64,000 nt of DNA. It comes from Streptococcus rubneri. GTDB lineage: Bacteria > Bacillota > Bacilli > Lactobacillales > Streptococcaceae. The stretch spans positions 744,001 to 808,000 of the forward strand of contig NZ_SRRP01000001.1 in the NCBI RefSeq assembly GCF_004785935.1. The letters run 5' to 3'. A model generated the notes under the pieces. It ran no database searches. It had not been told where the DNA came from and saw nothing but the letters and a program-made list of their open reading frames with translations. Below, piece after piece: positions 16,746-29,440 of this stretch; positions within the stretch are counted from its first letter, which is position 1; each line of letters starts with the position of its first letter. A program made the translations under genes and the position numbers.

Positions 16746-16915
16746 AGCGCTCCTCCAAGTTCTTTGAGTATTAAATCTCCACTTGATTCCAATCGAACCA
16801 AGCCACTTTTTTCTAATTCAGCCATAAGAGAGATGGCCTCAACAATATCTATTCCCATTTCACGTACTAAAAATGAAATGACAATATAGCGTGATGATTG
16901 TAATTCTTTTGTCAT
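16742..16915 (-). CDS. Small 57-aa protein upstream of RepA
   Basis: From the ATG at 16915 (GGAGGG site) this is a 57-residue protein with a helical pattern. Its ISFLVREMGIDIVEAISLMA and SGLVRLESSGDLILKEL stretches look like a small winged-helix remnant. A longer frame up to 16993 would be translated across a terminator-like hairpin, so I prefer the short form. It overlaps repA by four bases. Possible copy-control or helper protein; not recognised. Confidence 0.6.
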   Translation of the reverse strand: MTKELQSSRYIVISFLVREMGIDIVEAISLMAELEKSGLVRLESSGDLILKELGGAL

Positions 16916-16931
16916 TTTCCCTCCAGAAAAT

Positions 16932-16962
16932 AAAAAAAGGAGAACAATATACAATTGTTCTC
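16932..16962 (-). terminator. Attenuator-like hairpin upstream of the repA operon
   Basis: Perfect nine-base arms, GAGAACAAT and ATTGTTCTC, with a five-base loop are followed at once by seven T on the minus strand. They lie between the leader frame (ATG at 16993) and the first real gene (ATG at 16915). As a terminator inside the 5' leader it would limit RepA synthesis. Confidence 0.65.
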
Positions 16963-17123
16963 TCTTTAGATAAATATTTATTGTTGTATTCATTTTTCAG
17001 ATGCGCAAACAACATCTACAAATACATATACATCTATGTGCCTTTTTAGAACTTTTTTGACGTCAAAATTGCCTTTATCTACAAAGACAAAATGCTTGTA
17101 AAATAGCTTAAAATCAAGGATTT

Positions 17124-18541
<1,418 letters not shown>

Positions 18542-18548
18542 AATTATA

Positions 18549-19868
18549 TCATCTTAAGCCCATTTGGGACAATTTGTTTTTGTAAGCTTCAAAATCCACT
18601 AGGAGACCTTGTCCGCCATACATATCATAAGCATCGACCCAATCCCCATTTTCTGGGATGGTAATGCGTTCAATTCCCTTGCTGGCACTTCCGACTAGCC
18701 CAATCCCGTTGGTCAAAAGGAAAGAGAAAGGAATATTGGTCGAGGTCATTGCAAAAACCTTACCAAGTGCTTCAGAACCAGTGAAGAGCTTAGTTGGATC
18801 CTTGATTTGGTGAACAATGGCAGACATGACTTCTTGTTGGCGTCTCGTCCGACCAAAGTCGCCTTCATCATCCTTACGAAAACGAGAGTAATTGAGGAGG
18901 GTTCGTCCATCCATCCGTTGTTTTCCGACCTTAATGGTCTGATTTGGAACGACCCCATCCTTCATATTTAAGTCATCCGGAACCTCAACTTCACTGACTT
19001 TTTCGCCGTCAACCTTAGAGAACTGCGCATTCATCTCCACTCCATTTGGAAAGAGGGTATCAATAGCCGTCGCAAAGGTTTGGAAATCGACCATGGCATA
19101 GTATTGGATGTCAATATCAAAATTATCTTTCAACATTTGACGAACCAACTCCGCTCCTTGGTTGTTATTTTGTTCCCCAATGGTAAAGGCTGTATTGAGT
19201 TTTTGATCATAGTAATCTGAATAATCCGGTTCGCTCTGCTGACTTACGCCATCAATGTGAACCAAGGTATCCCGCATAAAGCTGACCATCTTAACTTTTC
19301 CAGACTTATTGTTAACATTTACAACCATGATAGAGTCCGTTCGAGTCTCCTCTGAGCTTTCACCGATCCGACCATCTGTTCCCAGAATAAGGATGTTGAC
19401 TCCGTCCTTGGTTTTCTGTCCATTAAAGTATTCTTGGACTGCAGGTTTAGCGTCTCCTCTTGGCTTACTATTTAAGCCCTTGAAGAACATAATAACCATT
19501 CCAATAATAACCAATAAGAGGAAGACTGCTAACCATTTTAAAACCCGTTTAACACGAATCTTTTTCTTAGGCTTTTTTGACTGTTTCAACTTTGGCATAG
19601 GTTCAACACCTGAATCCTTGGCCTTGGATTTCCGAGTCCGGCTGGGATAGACCGGTAAGTCATCAAAGACTACTTCAGATTTTCCAGCTGATTCTTGAAT
19701 GTCTTCTTCAAGAGCAGGCACTACAACTTGTTCTATTTGCCCTTCTGATTTTTGTTTTAGGTATTGGTACTCTAACTGTTCTTTCTCATTCAAGTAATGA
19801 TAGTTTGAATAGAGGTATTCTAGACGCTTTTGTTCATGATGGGATAAGTTTTCTGATTCTCTGCTCAT
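18549..19868 (-). CDS. psr: LytR-CpsA-Psr family protein Psr
   Basis: A membrane-anchored phosphotransferase that attaches polymers (teichoic acid or polysaccharide) to peptidoglycan. It has a charged cytoplasmic part (about 1-107), one membrane helix at about 110-130, and an extracellular LCP domain starting at NILILGTDGR with the conserved TRTDSIMVVNVN, FMRDTLV and YSRFRKDDEGDFGRTRRQQE segments. Being last in the aromatic operon after pheA (overlap ATGA) is the streptococcal psr arrangement. Streptococci carry several LCP proteins, and which polymer this one handles is not determinable here. Confidence 0.9.
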   Translation of the reverse strand: MSRESENLSHHEQKRLEYLYSNYHYLNEKEQLEYQYLKQKSEGQIEQVVVPALEEDIQESAGKSEVVFDDLPVYPSRTRKSKAKDSGVEPMPKLKQSKKPKKKIRVKRVLKWLAVFLLLVIIGMVIMFFKGLNSKPRGDAKPAVQEYFNGQKTKDGVNILILGTDGRIGESSEETRTDSIMVVNVNNKSGKVKMVSFMRDTLVHIDGVSQQSEPDYSDYYDQKLNTAFTIGEQNNNQGAELVRQMLKDNFDIDIQYYAMVDFQTFATAIDTLFPNGVEMNAQFSKVDGEKVSEVEVPDDLNMKDGVVPNQTIKVGKQRMDGRTLLNYSRFRKDDEGDFGRTRRQQEVMSAIVHQIKDPTKLFTGSEALGKVFAMTSTNIPFSFLLTNGIGLVGSASKGIERITIPENGDWVDAYDMYGGQGLLVDFEAYKNKLSQMGLR

Positions 19869-20709
19869 TCTTTCTCCGTTTCATTTTCTTTTAGCATATA
19901 GACCGAATACTGGCCTAAAATTTTAATATGGACTCCCAAGGAATCAAGTTCCTCAAATGCATCCTCAAGGAGTTCTGCTTGCCTTTCTAAGATATCAATA
20001 ATGAAAAAATACTCACCTAAGGCCGTCTTTAAAGGGCGACTTTCAATCTTGGTAAGGTTTAATTCCCGATTAGCAAAGGTAGATAGGGCTTGACACAAAG
20101 AACCTGCAACATCACTTGGTAGCGTAATGGCCAAACTGACCTTCTGTACATCCACTTTAAGAGACGGACTGACTAGATAAGAGCTTCTGCCAAGTATCCA
20201 AAACCTTGTATAGTTCCTATCCATTTCTTGAATATCCCTTGCCACAACTATTAGGCCATATTCATTTTTAGCTTCCAATGGAGCAATTGCAGCAATCGGT
20301 AGTTCTGGATGCTGTGAGACATAACGAGCTGCATAGGAAGTCGATGTCGTCATCTCCAGTCGAGCATGTGGAAAATGTTCTTGAATATAAGCCTTCCCCT
20401 GGGCCAAGGCCTGAGGATGGGAATAAATCACCTCTATTGGTCGCTCCATAGAGCATGCTAACAACTGTTGCTTAATCGGGAAGACCACTTCAGCAATGGC
20501 TTGGAAATTCGCCTGGTGGAAGAGATAATCGATGGTCTCATGAACACTTCCCTCAATCGAATTTTCGACAGGAATCACAGCGTAATCCACCTGCTCTCTT
20601 TCATAGGCCTTGATAACTTCTGTAATAGAGCCGTATGGGCATAGGTCTGCATCTTGGAAACTTTCTAAGGCAACATGATGGGTAAAGGATCCCTTTGGAC
20701 CTAAATAAG

Positions 20710-20719
<10 letters not shown>
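19865..20719 (-). CDS. pheA: Prephenate dehydratase
   Basis: Converts prephenate to phenylpyruvate in phenylalanine synthesis. The catalytic domain begins MLVAYLGPKGSFTH and includes VIPVENSIEGSV and the TSTSYAARYV substrate motif (the Thr is catalytic). A C-terminal ACT regulatory domain has LTKIESRPLK, the phenylalanine-binding ESRP motif, so feedback inhibition is expected. It overlaps aroK by ten bases. Confidence 0.96.
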
Positions 20720-22474
<1,755 letters not shown>

Positions 22475-22556
22475 TTACCCCTTCAAGCTTTTCTAAAAAT
22501 TTTACCATAAAGTAAGGTCATTTTCAATCTCCTCTAGGGAGTCATGCTCTCCTAGA

Positions 22557-22587
22557 CAAAGAAAGAGGTGGCAAACCACCTCTTTTC
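22557..22587 (-). terminator. Hairpin after ylbF, probable partial terminator inside the aro operon
   Basis: AAAGAGGTGG and CCACCTCTTT form a perfect ten-base stem with a three-base loop, followed by CTTTGTCT. A second hairpin (arms CTAGG and CCTAG) follows between it and aroA. With a weak T tract it may reduce rather than stop transcription into aroA-aroK-pheA-psr. Confidence 0.55.
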
Positions 22588-22590
22588 CCC

Positions 22591-22929
22591 TTATTTAAAC
22601 AAGTCCTCAATCGGATCAAAAATAATTTTCTCAAGGTCCCCAATGTATACTGACAATTGCTGTTGTTTTGCGAAAAATTCATTCACTACTGAATTTCCTT
22701 GGATTTTCCCAGCAAATTCTTGAATCTTGGTTTGTTGGTCTGCGCTCGGCATTTGCCCTGATTGAATCACTGCTTGCAACTCATGTTGAAAGGCGAGATA
22801 ATCATCAAAGAGGGCTTTAGCAGTTGGATCAGTATCAATAGCTTCCTTGCTGGACACAACAGCTTTATATTCTGGTAAGTCTCGAAGTCCGCGAGATAAT
22901 TCATTTGCTAAATCATAAATATTTGACAT
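22591..22929 (-). CDS. YlbF/YmcA-family protein
   Basis: A 112-residue all-helical acidic protein of the UPF0342/YlbF family, with GLRDLPEYKAV, FDDYLAFQ and QQQLSVYIGDLEKIIFDPI segments. Bacillus relatives (YlbF, YmcA) act with RNase Y in mRNA processing and in competence and biofilm control. The presence of this gene inside the aro operon between tyrA and aroA is typical of streptococci. Its role there is not established. Confidence 0.85.
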   Translation of the reverse strand: MSNIYDLANELSRGLRDLPEYKAVVSSKEAIDTDPTAKALFDDYLAFQHELQAVIQSGQMPSADQQTKIQEFAGKIQGNSVVNEFFAKQQQLSVYIGDLEKIIFDPIEDLFK

Positions 22930-23024
22930 TCTGCTACTCCTTTAAAGTAATAGTTCTATTATACAAAGATTTTCCGGAAAATGTTAGAGCCAAGTTTCAT
23001 TTTTATTAAAATCAGCCTCTGGTC

Positions 23025-24131
23025 CTATTTGATCACCACACTATAATCCGTTTGCTCGGTGATCAGGGCTTCAGCCCGCGCTTGATCTGCAGCCGTCTTA
23101 AAGGAAATCTGAAGGATCCCGTAGACATCTTCCCGGTTTTCTTCATTAATATGAATATTGACCAAGGAGGTACCACGAAGCAGCTCCAAGATCCGAAGGA
23201 TGACATCTTCTTCATCTGGGACATCCACAAAAATATCGAAGGTACTTTCCACCCCTCCTCTCTTATGGATCTGCATATGCTGCCGTTGGTTTCGACTATG
23301 GTCAAAGAAGGACCAAATGGCATCCTCTTCTCCTTGGCGAATCATATCAGCAACTTGCTCAAGACGATCCTTAAAATCCGCTATCCGCTCGAGAACAGCA
23401 GCTGGATTGGACAGTAAAATAGAAGTCCACATGCTAGGCTCACTCTCTGCAATCCGCGTCATATCACGAAATCCTCCTGCAGCAAAGCGACCAGCTAGGC
23501 TATGCTCCTCTGTATAAGCAGCTGCTTGTCCCATCAGGGTAGCCGCCAATACGTGAGGAAAGTGGCTGATCTGAGAAGTAACCCGATCGTGTTCTATTGG
23601 ATCTACCTCGATGAAACGGGCTCCAAGCCCTGAGAGGAGGTCCTTCAATTCCAAGACCGCACTTGGGTCTGTCGTAGCTGTTGGCGTAAAAATATAGTAG
23701 GCATTTTCAAAGAGGGTGGAGTCAGCTGAGGCAGCTCCCGTCTTATGACTCCCCGCCATGGGATGCCCGCCGACAATACGGACTGGGAGATGTCTAAAAG
23801 CATTTTCCCCAGCTTCTACAATGGCCCCCTTGGTGGAGCCCACATCCGTCACAATGACTCCTTCTTTCAGTGGCATTCTCGCCAGTTGCTGAAAGGTTTG
23901 AATGGTTTGCTTGACGGGCAATGAGACGATGATAACATCTGCATGACTAGCAAAATCTTCCAAATCAGCTGTCACCTCATCAACAATTCCCTTCTTCAGA
24001 GCAATATCTCGTGAGGCCTGACTACGATTATAACCTAGTAGAGTTACTTGAGGATGGGCTTTTCGGATGCCCATGGCTAACGAAGCGCCAATCAGTCCTA
24101 GACCGACAATATAAACAACCTTTTCTTCCAT
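23025..24131 (-). CDS. tyrA: Prephenate dehydrogenase
   Basis: Oxidises prephenate to 4-hydroxyphenylpyruvate for tyrosine synthesis. The N-terminal NAD-binding motif GLGLIGASLA is at residues 10-19. DVGSTKG and GGHPMAGSHKTG carry active-site residues, including the catalytic His in SQISHFPHVLA. A C-terminal ACT-like domain (about 295-365) suggests tyrosine feedback control. It is 12 bases from aroC. Confidence 0.95.
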   Translation of the reverse strand: MEEKVVYIVGLGLIGASLAMGIRKAHPQVTLLGYNRSQASRDIALKKGIVDEVTADLEDFASHADVIIVSLPVKQTIQTFQQLARMPLKEGVIVTDVGSTKGAIVEAGENAFRHLPVRIVGGHPMAGSHKTGAASADSTLFENAYYIFTPTATTDPSAVLELKDLLSGLGARFIEVDPIEHDRVTSQISHFPHVLAATLMGQAAAYTEEHSLAGRFAAGGFRDMTRIAESEPSMWTSILLSNPAAVLERIADFKDRLEQVADMIRQGEEDAIWSFFDHSRNQRQHMQIHKRGGVESTFDIFVDVPDEEDVILRILELLRGTSLVNIHINEENREDVYGILQISFKTAADQARAEALITEQTDYSVVIK

Positions 24132-24143
24132 CTATTTCTCCAG

Positions 24144-25310
24144 TTAGAAAGCTTTGGTATAGGCCCGATGACGCTCGACAGCTTCCTTCAATTCTTCCAG
24201 ATTATCAGAAGAGAACTTGTCCAAGACTTCTGTGGCTAAAACCGTTGCCACCACAGCCTCCATGACAACCCCTGCAGCTGGAAGCGCTGTTGGGTCACTC
24301 CGCTCCACCGTTGCCTTATACGCTTCGTGTGTTTCAATATCGACACTCATGAGGGGCTTGTAAAGAGTCGGTATTGGTTTCATAACACCACGGACGATAA
24401 TCGGCTCTCCATTGGTCATACCACCTTCAAATCCACCCAAATGATTGGTTCGACGAGTATACCCATCCTGCTCAGACCAGAGAATTTCATCCATGACTTG
24501 ACTGCCTTTTCGACGACCTGCTTCAAAGCCTAGCCCGAACTCTACACCTTTAAAGGCATTGATAGAGACAACCCCTTGAGCGATCTTGGCATCCAATTTC
24601 TTATCCCATTGGACAAAAGAACCCAGACCGACAGGCACACCACCTACAATCGTTTCGACGATTCCTCCGATGGTTTCCCCTTCTTTCTTCACGCTATCGA
24701 TATAGGCCTTGATTTCCTCTTCTCGCTCTCGATTAACGATGGAAACTTCTGATTGAGCGACCGCTTCCTTGATTTGGGAAACTGTTAGATTTTCCGGAAC
24801 CTCTACTTCGATTCCTCCGAAATTGACGATGTGGCTGGCTACTTGAACCCCAATCTCTTCCAATAGACGTTTGGCTACTGCACCAACTGCTACTCGCATG
24901 GTTGTTTCCCGAGCCGATGACCGTTCCAAAGAATTTCGCAAGTCATCGAAACGATACTTGATGCCACCGACCAAATCGGCGTGGCCTGGACGAGGCTTGG
25001 TAATTTTCCGAAGCCCCTTCTTCTTTTCCTCCACATCACTGACAGACATGATCTCCAACCATTTTTGATGGTCTAGATTGGTGACATTCAAGGTGATAGG
25101 ACCTCCCATGGTCAAGCCATGGCGAACACCAGAGGTGATCTCGACCTGATCGCTTTCAATCTTCATCCGTGCTCCACGACCGTAGCCACTCTGGCGACGT
25201 TTTAATTCGACGTTGATATAATCAGCGGTCAAAGGGAGCCCTGCTGGCACTCCTTCGATAATAGCTGTAAGTCGTGGTCCGTGTGATTCTCCTGCTGTTA
25301 AATAACGCAT
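24144..25310 (-). CDS. aroC: Chorismate synthase
   Basis: Makes chorismate from EPSP with reduced FMN. The ATG at 25310 gives the family start [12 protein letters not shown] and has AAAGGAG seven bases upstream; an extended frame to 25382 would run into aroB. It has 388 residues. Motifs [33 protein letters not shown] and [11 protein letters not shown] are present, including the paired histidines His10 and His110-region used in catalysis. Confidence 0.97.
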   Translation of the reverse strand: MRYLTAGESHGPRLTAIIEGVPAGLPLTADYINVELKRRQSGYGRGARMKIESDQVEITSGVRHGLTMGGPITLNVTNLDHQKWLEIMSVSDVEEKKKGLRKITKPRPGHADLVGGIKYRFDDLRNSLERSSARETTMRVAVGAVAKRLLEEIGVQVASHIVNFGGIEVEVPENLTVSQIKEAVAQSEVSIVNREREEEIKAYIDSVKKEGETIGGIVETIVGGVPVGLGSFVQWDKKLDAKIAQGVVSINAFKGVEFGLGFEAGRRKGSQVMDEILWSEQDGYTRRTNHLGGFEGGMTNGEPIIVRGVMKPIPTLYKPLMSVDIETHEAYKATVERSDPTALPAAGVVMEAVVATVLATEVLDKFSSDNLEELKEAVERHRAYTKAF

Positions 25311-25330
25311 GCTATCTCCTTTGTCGCTTT

Positions 25331-26395
25331 CTAGTGTAAGAAGTCTCTCATTTCTTCCAATGGGACTGGATGGATTTGACAAGTCCCGATTTCTGGTACC
25401 AAAACGAGTTTCAATTGATTGCCCCTGGCCTTCTTGTCCAAGGTCAAGGCCTGATAAAGCTTTTCCTTATCCCAAGTATGGAATTCTACTGGTAAGCCAA
25501 ATTTTTGACACATTTGGCGAATAGCCTGCGTTAAACCGGCTTGAACCAATCCCTTAGCTTCTGCCACCTTAGTAACTTGCACCATTCCAATCGCTACGGC
25601 TTCCCCGTGCATGACCTGGCCATAACCGGCTGTTGCTTCGATCGCATGGCCAAGGGTATGACCAAAATTTAGATATAGGCGAATGCCTTGGTCTAGCTCA
25701 TCTTCGACGACCATCTTGCGCTTGACTTGACAGGAATGGGCAATCAGGGATTCTGCATGCTCATAAATAGACTCAATGGAGCCATCCATTTGATCCAGTT
25801 CTTCCCATAAGGCAGGATCTTCGATGAGACCGTACTTAATGACTTCCCCCATGCCCTCGATCAACTCGCGCTGGCCAAGAGTCCGCAACACTTCAGGGTC
25901 AATCAATACCCCATCCGGTTGGGCAAAGGTTCCTACCATGTTCTTAGCATAGAGTGTATTGACTCCGGTCTTACCTCCGATAGAGGAGTCAACCTGAGCC
26001 GTCAAACTAGTCGGTACTTGAACGAAATGAATGCCCCTCATATAGGTAGAAGCTACAAAGCCAGCTAGATCACCAACAACACCACCTCCAAGAGCGAGAA
26101 TGCCGTCTGATCGTGTCATGCCATTCTTGGCTAAGAATTCATAGACTTTTTGAACGGTTGTCAGATTTTTACTGGCTTCTCCTTCTAGGAACTCATAGCT
26201 AACCACTGTAAAACCTTTACTTTCAAGGCTTTTCACAACCTGACCTGCATATAGAGATCCCACATGGTTGTCTGTTATGACTGCTACTTTTTGAGCTTTC
26301 CATAATTGACTGAGCCAAGTTCCAACCTTTTGGATTGCGCCATTCTCAATGACAATATCATAACCATTCTTTGGCAGATCAACATTCACCTTCAT
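25331..26395 (-). CDS. aroB: 3-dehydroquinate synthase
   Basis: Second step of the shikimate pathway. NAD-binding [20 protein letters not shown], the metal and substrate motif GKTGVN, and the zinc-binding HTLGHAIE are visible; the length (354 aa) is normal. The gene for the first step (DAHP synthase) is not in this window. Confidence 0.97.
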   Translation of the reverse strand: MKVNVDLPKNGYDIVIENGAIQKVGTWLSQLWKAQKVAVITDNHVGSLYAGQVVKSLESKGFTVVSYEFLEGEASKNLTTVQKVYEFLAKNGMTRSDGILALGGGVVGDLAGFVASTYMRGIHFVQVPTSLTAQVDSSIGGKTGVNTLYAKNMVGTFAQPDGVLIDPEVLRTLGQRELIEGMGEVIKYGLIEDPALWEELDQMDGSIESIYEHAESLIAHSCQVKRKMVVEDELDQGIRLYLNFGHTLGHAIEATAGYGQVMHGEAVAIGMVQVTKVAEAKGLVQAGLTQAIRQMCQKFGLPVEFHTWDKEKLYQALTLDKKARGNQLKLVLVPEIGTCQIHPVPLEEMRDFLH

Positions 26396-26465
26396 AAGGA
26401 TCTCCTTTCAAATCCATGTGAAAAAGATTACAATTTCACTATTGTATAAAAATAGAAAACAGAGG

Positions 26466-27371
26466 CTACTTAACTAAGTTTTTCTGTTTTCTAACATCAT
26501 TTTCTAATACATAATTAGGAAAGTTGGACTTTAAGGCTTGCCATACTTCTTCTTCCGGAAACTTTGTAGAGGTCATCAACTCAAAAGCAAGCTCTGCTTG
26601 ATAAAACAGCATTCCCAAACCATTTAAACAACTAACCCCTTGTTCTTCTGCTAATTGAAGAAAAGGTGTCTTGGCGGGAAAATAAGCTAAGTCAGCCACT
26701 AGGCATCCTTTAGGAAAGTTAAAGTCTTTCGGAATAGGGAGAGTAGCCCCATCCATTCCAAGTCCTGTAGCATTAATCAGTAAACCCGTCCCTTCTATCG
26801 TTGCATTCAACTGATCCCGACTGGATAAGTCATGGAGGACAATTGAAAAAGCAAGAGCTTGGGATAGTGGAGAAAAGATAGCTTGATACTTGGTTAAACT
26901 TTCTGGACGAACAAATAAATGAATCTCTCCAACTCCTTGCCGAATAGCCTCTACGACAATAGCAGTCGCAGCCCCACCCGCTCCTAAAAGGACAAGTTTC
27001 TTATTCTTTATTGAAAAAGTCTTGGGGAGACTCTTTAGAAAACCAAGTCCGTCTGTATTGTAGCCTGTTAAACAACCATCTTTCTGAACAATTGTATTGA
27101 CCGAACCAATAAGTTGCGCGCTTCCATCTACCTGATCTAAAAATGGCAAGACCTTTTTCTTATAGGGCATGGAAATATTGGCGCCCAACATATCGAGTAC
27201 TCGTAACTGTTGAAGACTTGGTTCAACTTGTTCTTCTTCCACTTCCCAAGCAAGATAGACTGCATTGGTTGCGGTTAGTTGGTAAGCCTGATTGTGAATA
27301 AAGGGTGAGATACTATGACGAATGGGATTGGCAATCACGGCCGCCATTCGCGTATAGCCATCAATCTCCAT
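26466..27371 (-). CDS. aroE: Shikimate dehydrogenase
   Basis: Reduces 3-dehydroshikimate with NADPH. SPFIHNQ near the N terminus, [10 protein letters not shown] with the catalytic Lys, GYNTDGLGF and the NADP motif [11 protein letters not shown] are all present. The ATG overlaps the end of aroD by 11 bases. Confidence 0.96.
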   Translation of the reverse strand: MEIDGYTRMAAVIANPIRHSISPFIHNQAYQLTATNAVYLAWEVEEEQVEPSLQQLRVLDMLGANISMPYKKKVLPFLDQVDGSAQLIGSVNTIVQKDGCLTGYNTDGLGFLKSLPKTFSIKNKKLVLLGAGGAATAIVVEAIRQGVGEIHLFVRPESLTKYQAIFSPLSQALAFSIVLHDLSSRDQLNATIEGTGLLINATGLGMDGATLPIPKDFNFPKGCLVADLAYFPAKTPFLQLAEEQGVSCLNGLGMLFYQAELAFELMTSTKFPEEEVWQALKSNFPNYVLENDVRKQKNLVK

Positions 27372-28038
27372 TTAGAATCTCCCGAATTTTGTGCATGCTA
27401 GTTAAACTAATTTGACCTGGTGCACTTTCTTCTCCAACACTTGCATAGGACCAAACCGAACCAGTTAAATCGGCAGCAATGCGAGAGATTCGGCCGATTT
27501 TCCCCATAGAAATGGTGACGAACTCTTGTTCTGGATTTAGCGTTTTAAAGCCACGTGTATAGTTCATCAAATCGAGAACATCCTGCTCGGTATGAGCCAT
27601 GACAGATACCTTGACCAATTTAGGGGTAAAGCTGGTTAACTCCGACATAATCTCCATCATATTTTCAGGAGTTTCCTGGAAATTATGATAGCTGAGGCAC
27701 AGATTGGAATAATTCATCATCTGTTCAAACTCAACTTTGTGACTAAAATATTCATAATCTATATAATCTGGATGGTAGATCGTATTGATATCGTGGATAA
27801 TCGATACATATTCATCACCTGAGAGATCAATTTGTCCTCCCTCTGGACGAGTCCGCAGGGTAAACAAAATTTCACGCCCCGCAAATTTTTCAAAAATTGC
27901 AGGTGCAACCGGTAGAATATCATTCTTATCCAAGAAGTCTGCCCGCCATTCGATGACATCTGCATCTTGATAGCGACTGGCATCGAGAGCCTGAGCGTCC
28001 TCCAAATTTCTAGGCATTACAGAAACAACTAATTTCAT
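27361..28038 (-). CDS. aroD: 3-dehydroquinate dehydratase, type I
   Basis: Class I Schiff-base enzyme, 225 residues. [18 protein letters not shown] with the conserved His, VKVSVMAHT with the Schiff-base Lys, and [10 protein letters not shown] are seen. The start overlaps the stop of the upstream methyltransferase gene (ATGA). Confidence 0.95.
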   Translation of the reverse strand: MKLVVSVMPRNLEDAQALDASRYQDADVIEWRADFLDKNDILPVAPAIFEKFAGREILFTLRTRPEGGQIDLSGDEYVSIIHDINTIYHPDYIDYEYFSHKVEFEQMMNYSNLCLSYHNFQETPENMMEIMSELTSFTPKLVKVSVMAHTEQDVLDLMNYTRGFKTLNPEQEFVTISMGKIGRISRIAADLTGSVWSYASVGEESAPGQISLTSMHKIREILNGD

Positions 28039-29198
28039 TCATCCACCCTAATCGTAAATACTTTTAAGTAATTACTACTTTCTTCTTTTTCGTTGTATCG
28101 AAAATCAGCTGGAAGTCCGACCTCACTGATATAGCGATGTTTCCGGCCTTTAAAGCCCTTTTCAATTTCCTTTTTAAATTTATCTCGACTGACATTGGCA
28201 GCATTGGTGCTAGCAATCAGAATTCCTTTAGGATTTAGGATTTCTAGAGATTGTTCAATCAATTTATGATAGTCTTTTGCCACCGAGAAAGTCCTCTTCT
28301 TATTACGAGCAAAACTCGGTGGATCTAGAACAATCACGTCATAAGACAATTCATGACGTTTGGCATACTTATAAAAATCAAAGACATCCATCACAATTAA
28401 GCGATGCTGGTCCAACTCTAATCCGTTTGCCAAAAAGTGAGCTTCTGATAGTTCTCTACTACGCTTGGCGAGATCCACAGAAGTTGTCTCTAATGCTCCC
28501 CCCATCGCTGCAGCTACAGAAAAGGCCGCGGTATAAGAAAACATGTTCAAAAGAGATTTCCCCGTAGCTAAGCCATCTACTAAGCTGGCACGTACTTCGT
28601 GTTGATCTAAGAAAATCCCAGTCATCAAGCCATCATTTAGAAAGACTTGATAGTGAACTCCATTTTCTAAAATACAGAAGGTCTCTGGAGCTTCTTGGCC
28701 GAAGAGATGGGCCGACTCATAACCTGGAGCTTTAAAGCGAATCTTTTCATATCCCCCTAAAACCTCTGGAAAGACTTCCTGAAAAGCTGCAACTAATAGC
28801 TCTCTGATACTGAATACAAAATGATTATAGATAGAAAAGACAGCATAGTCTCCATAGAGATCTACGGTTAAACCACCAAATCCATCTCCTTCTTGATTAA
28901 AGAGACGAAAAGCTGTATCTAAATCCGATTGATAGTAAGACTGACGCTTAGCCTTGGCTTGGCTAAATAGCTTAGTAAAATAAGCTTGATCTAGCGAAAT
29001 CTTTTGAGAAGAAAGAACCCAGCCTATACCCTTATTTTGCTCGGACAAGTAAGCCGTCCCCAAAGAACGACCTGACCCAGATACCAGTTCTACTAATTGG
29101 TTCTCAATGGGTAGTTCTTCAAAGTCAATTTTTTCTAAAATTTTATGACCTTTTTGAATTTTCTTCTCAACTTGTCGGTTTACTGTCAGCTTTCTCAT
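28035..29198 (-). CDS. RlmI-like class I rRNA methyltransferase, first gene of the aro operon
   Basis: A 387-residue SAM-dependent methyltransferase. It has an N-terminal PUA-like RNA-binding region (about 1-75), a middle EEHD-type domain, and a Rossmann domain with [19 protein letters not shown] and the [15 protein letters not shown] catalytic loop. RlmI in E. coli makes m5C1962 in 23S rRNA; substrate identity here is inferred. The ATG lies only seven bases after a TATAAT box and has no Shine-Dalgarno sequence, suggesting a leaderless mRNA. Confidence 0.88.
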   Translation of the reverse strand: MRKLTVNRQVEKKIQKGHKILEKIDFEELPIENQLVELVSGSGRSLGTAYLSEQNKGIGWVLSSQKISLDQAYFTKLFSQAKAKRQSYYQSDLDTAFRLFNQEGDGFGGLTVDLYGDYAVFSIYNHFVFSIRELLVAAFQEVFPEVLGGYEKIRFKAPGYESAHLFGQEAPETFCILENGVHYQVFLNDGLMTGIFLDQHEVRASLVDGLATGKSLLNMFSYTAAFSVAAAMGGALETTSVDLAKRSRELSEAHFLANGLELDQHRLIVMDVFDFYKYAKRHELSYDVIVLDPPSFARNKKRTFSVAKDYHKLIEQSLEILNPKGILIASTNAANVSRDKFKKEIEKGFKGRKHRYISEVGLPADFRYNEKEESSNYLKVFTIRVDE

Positions 29199-29205
29199 GG
29201 CTTAT

Positions 29206-29234
29206 ATTATAACAAATTTTTTGAAAATTCACAA
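29206..29234 (-). promoter_or_regulatory. Promoter of the aro operon
   Basis: TTGTGA (29229-29234) and TATAAT (29206-29211), 17 bases apart, on the minus strand. The predicted transcription start falls on or next to the ATG of the first gene. No T-box or attenuator is seen in front. Confidence 0.8.
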
Positions 29235-29371
29235 AGTCACTTCTTATTAAATGAGTCTTTTCTTTTTCCTTTACAAACAGTTTGACACAAGAGATTAATT
29301 TGTTTATTTAATCTCCGTTTCAATCACTAATTCACATTAAAATAGCATAAGATAAAAGGCCTTTATTTTCA

Positions 29372-29400
29372 AATCGTTATAAATTATGGTATACTGATGT
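29372..29400 (+). promoter_or_regulatory. Extended -10 promoter for the LtaS-type gene
   Basis: TGGTATACT, an extended -10 box, with a weak TTTCAA 17 bases upstream of the hexamer, about 40 bases before the GTG start. The rest of the 29,199-29,440 gap shows no further feature. Confidence 0.65.
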
Positions 29401-29440
29401 AAGAAAATTTTTAGGAAATAAGACAAGGAAGTATATTTTT

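Noticed and set aside
16994-17123. Possible iterons (repeated ATCTACAAA and ACATCTA) near repA
   Set aside because: Only two copies of each at irregular spacing; not enough to call an origin.
29199-29440. T-box or tryptophan/tyrosine attenuator before the aro operon
   Set aside because: No T-box sequence or terminator; the promoter abuts the first gene.
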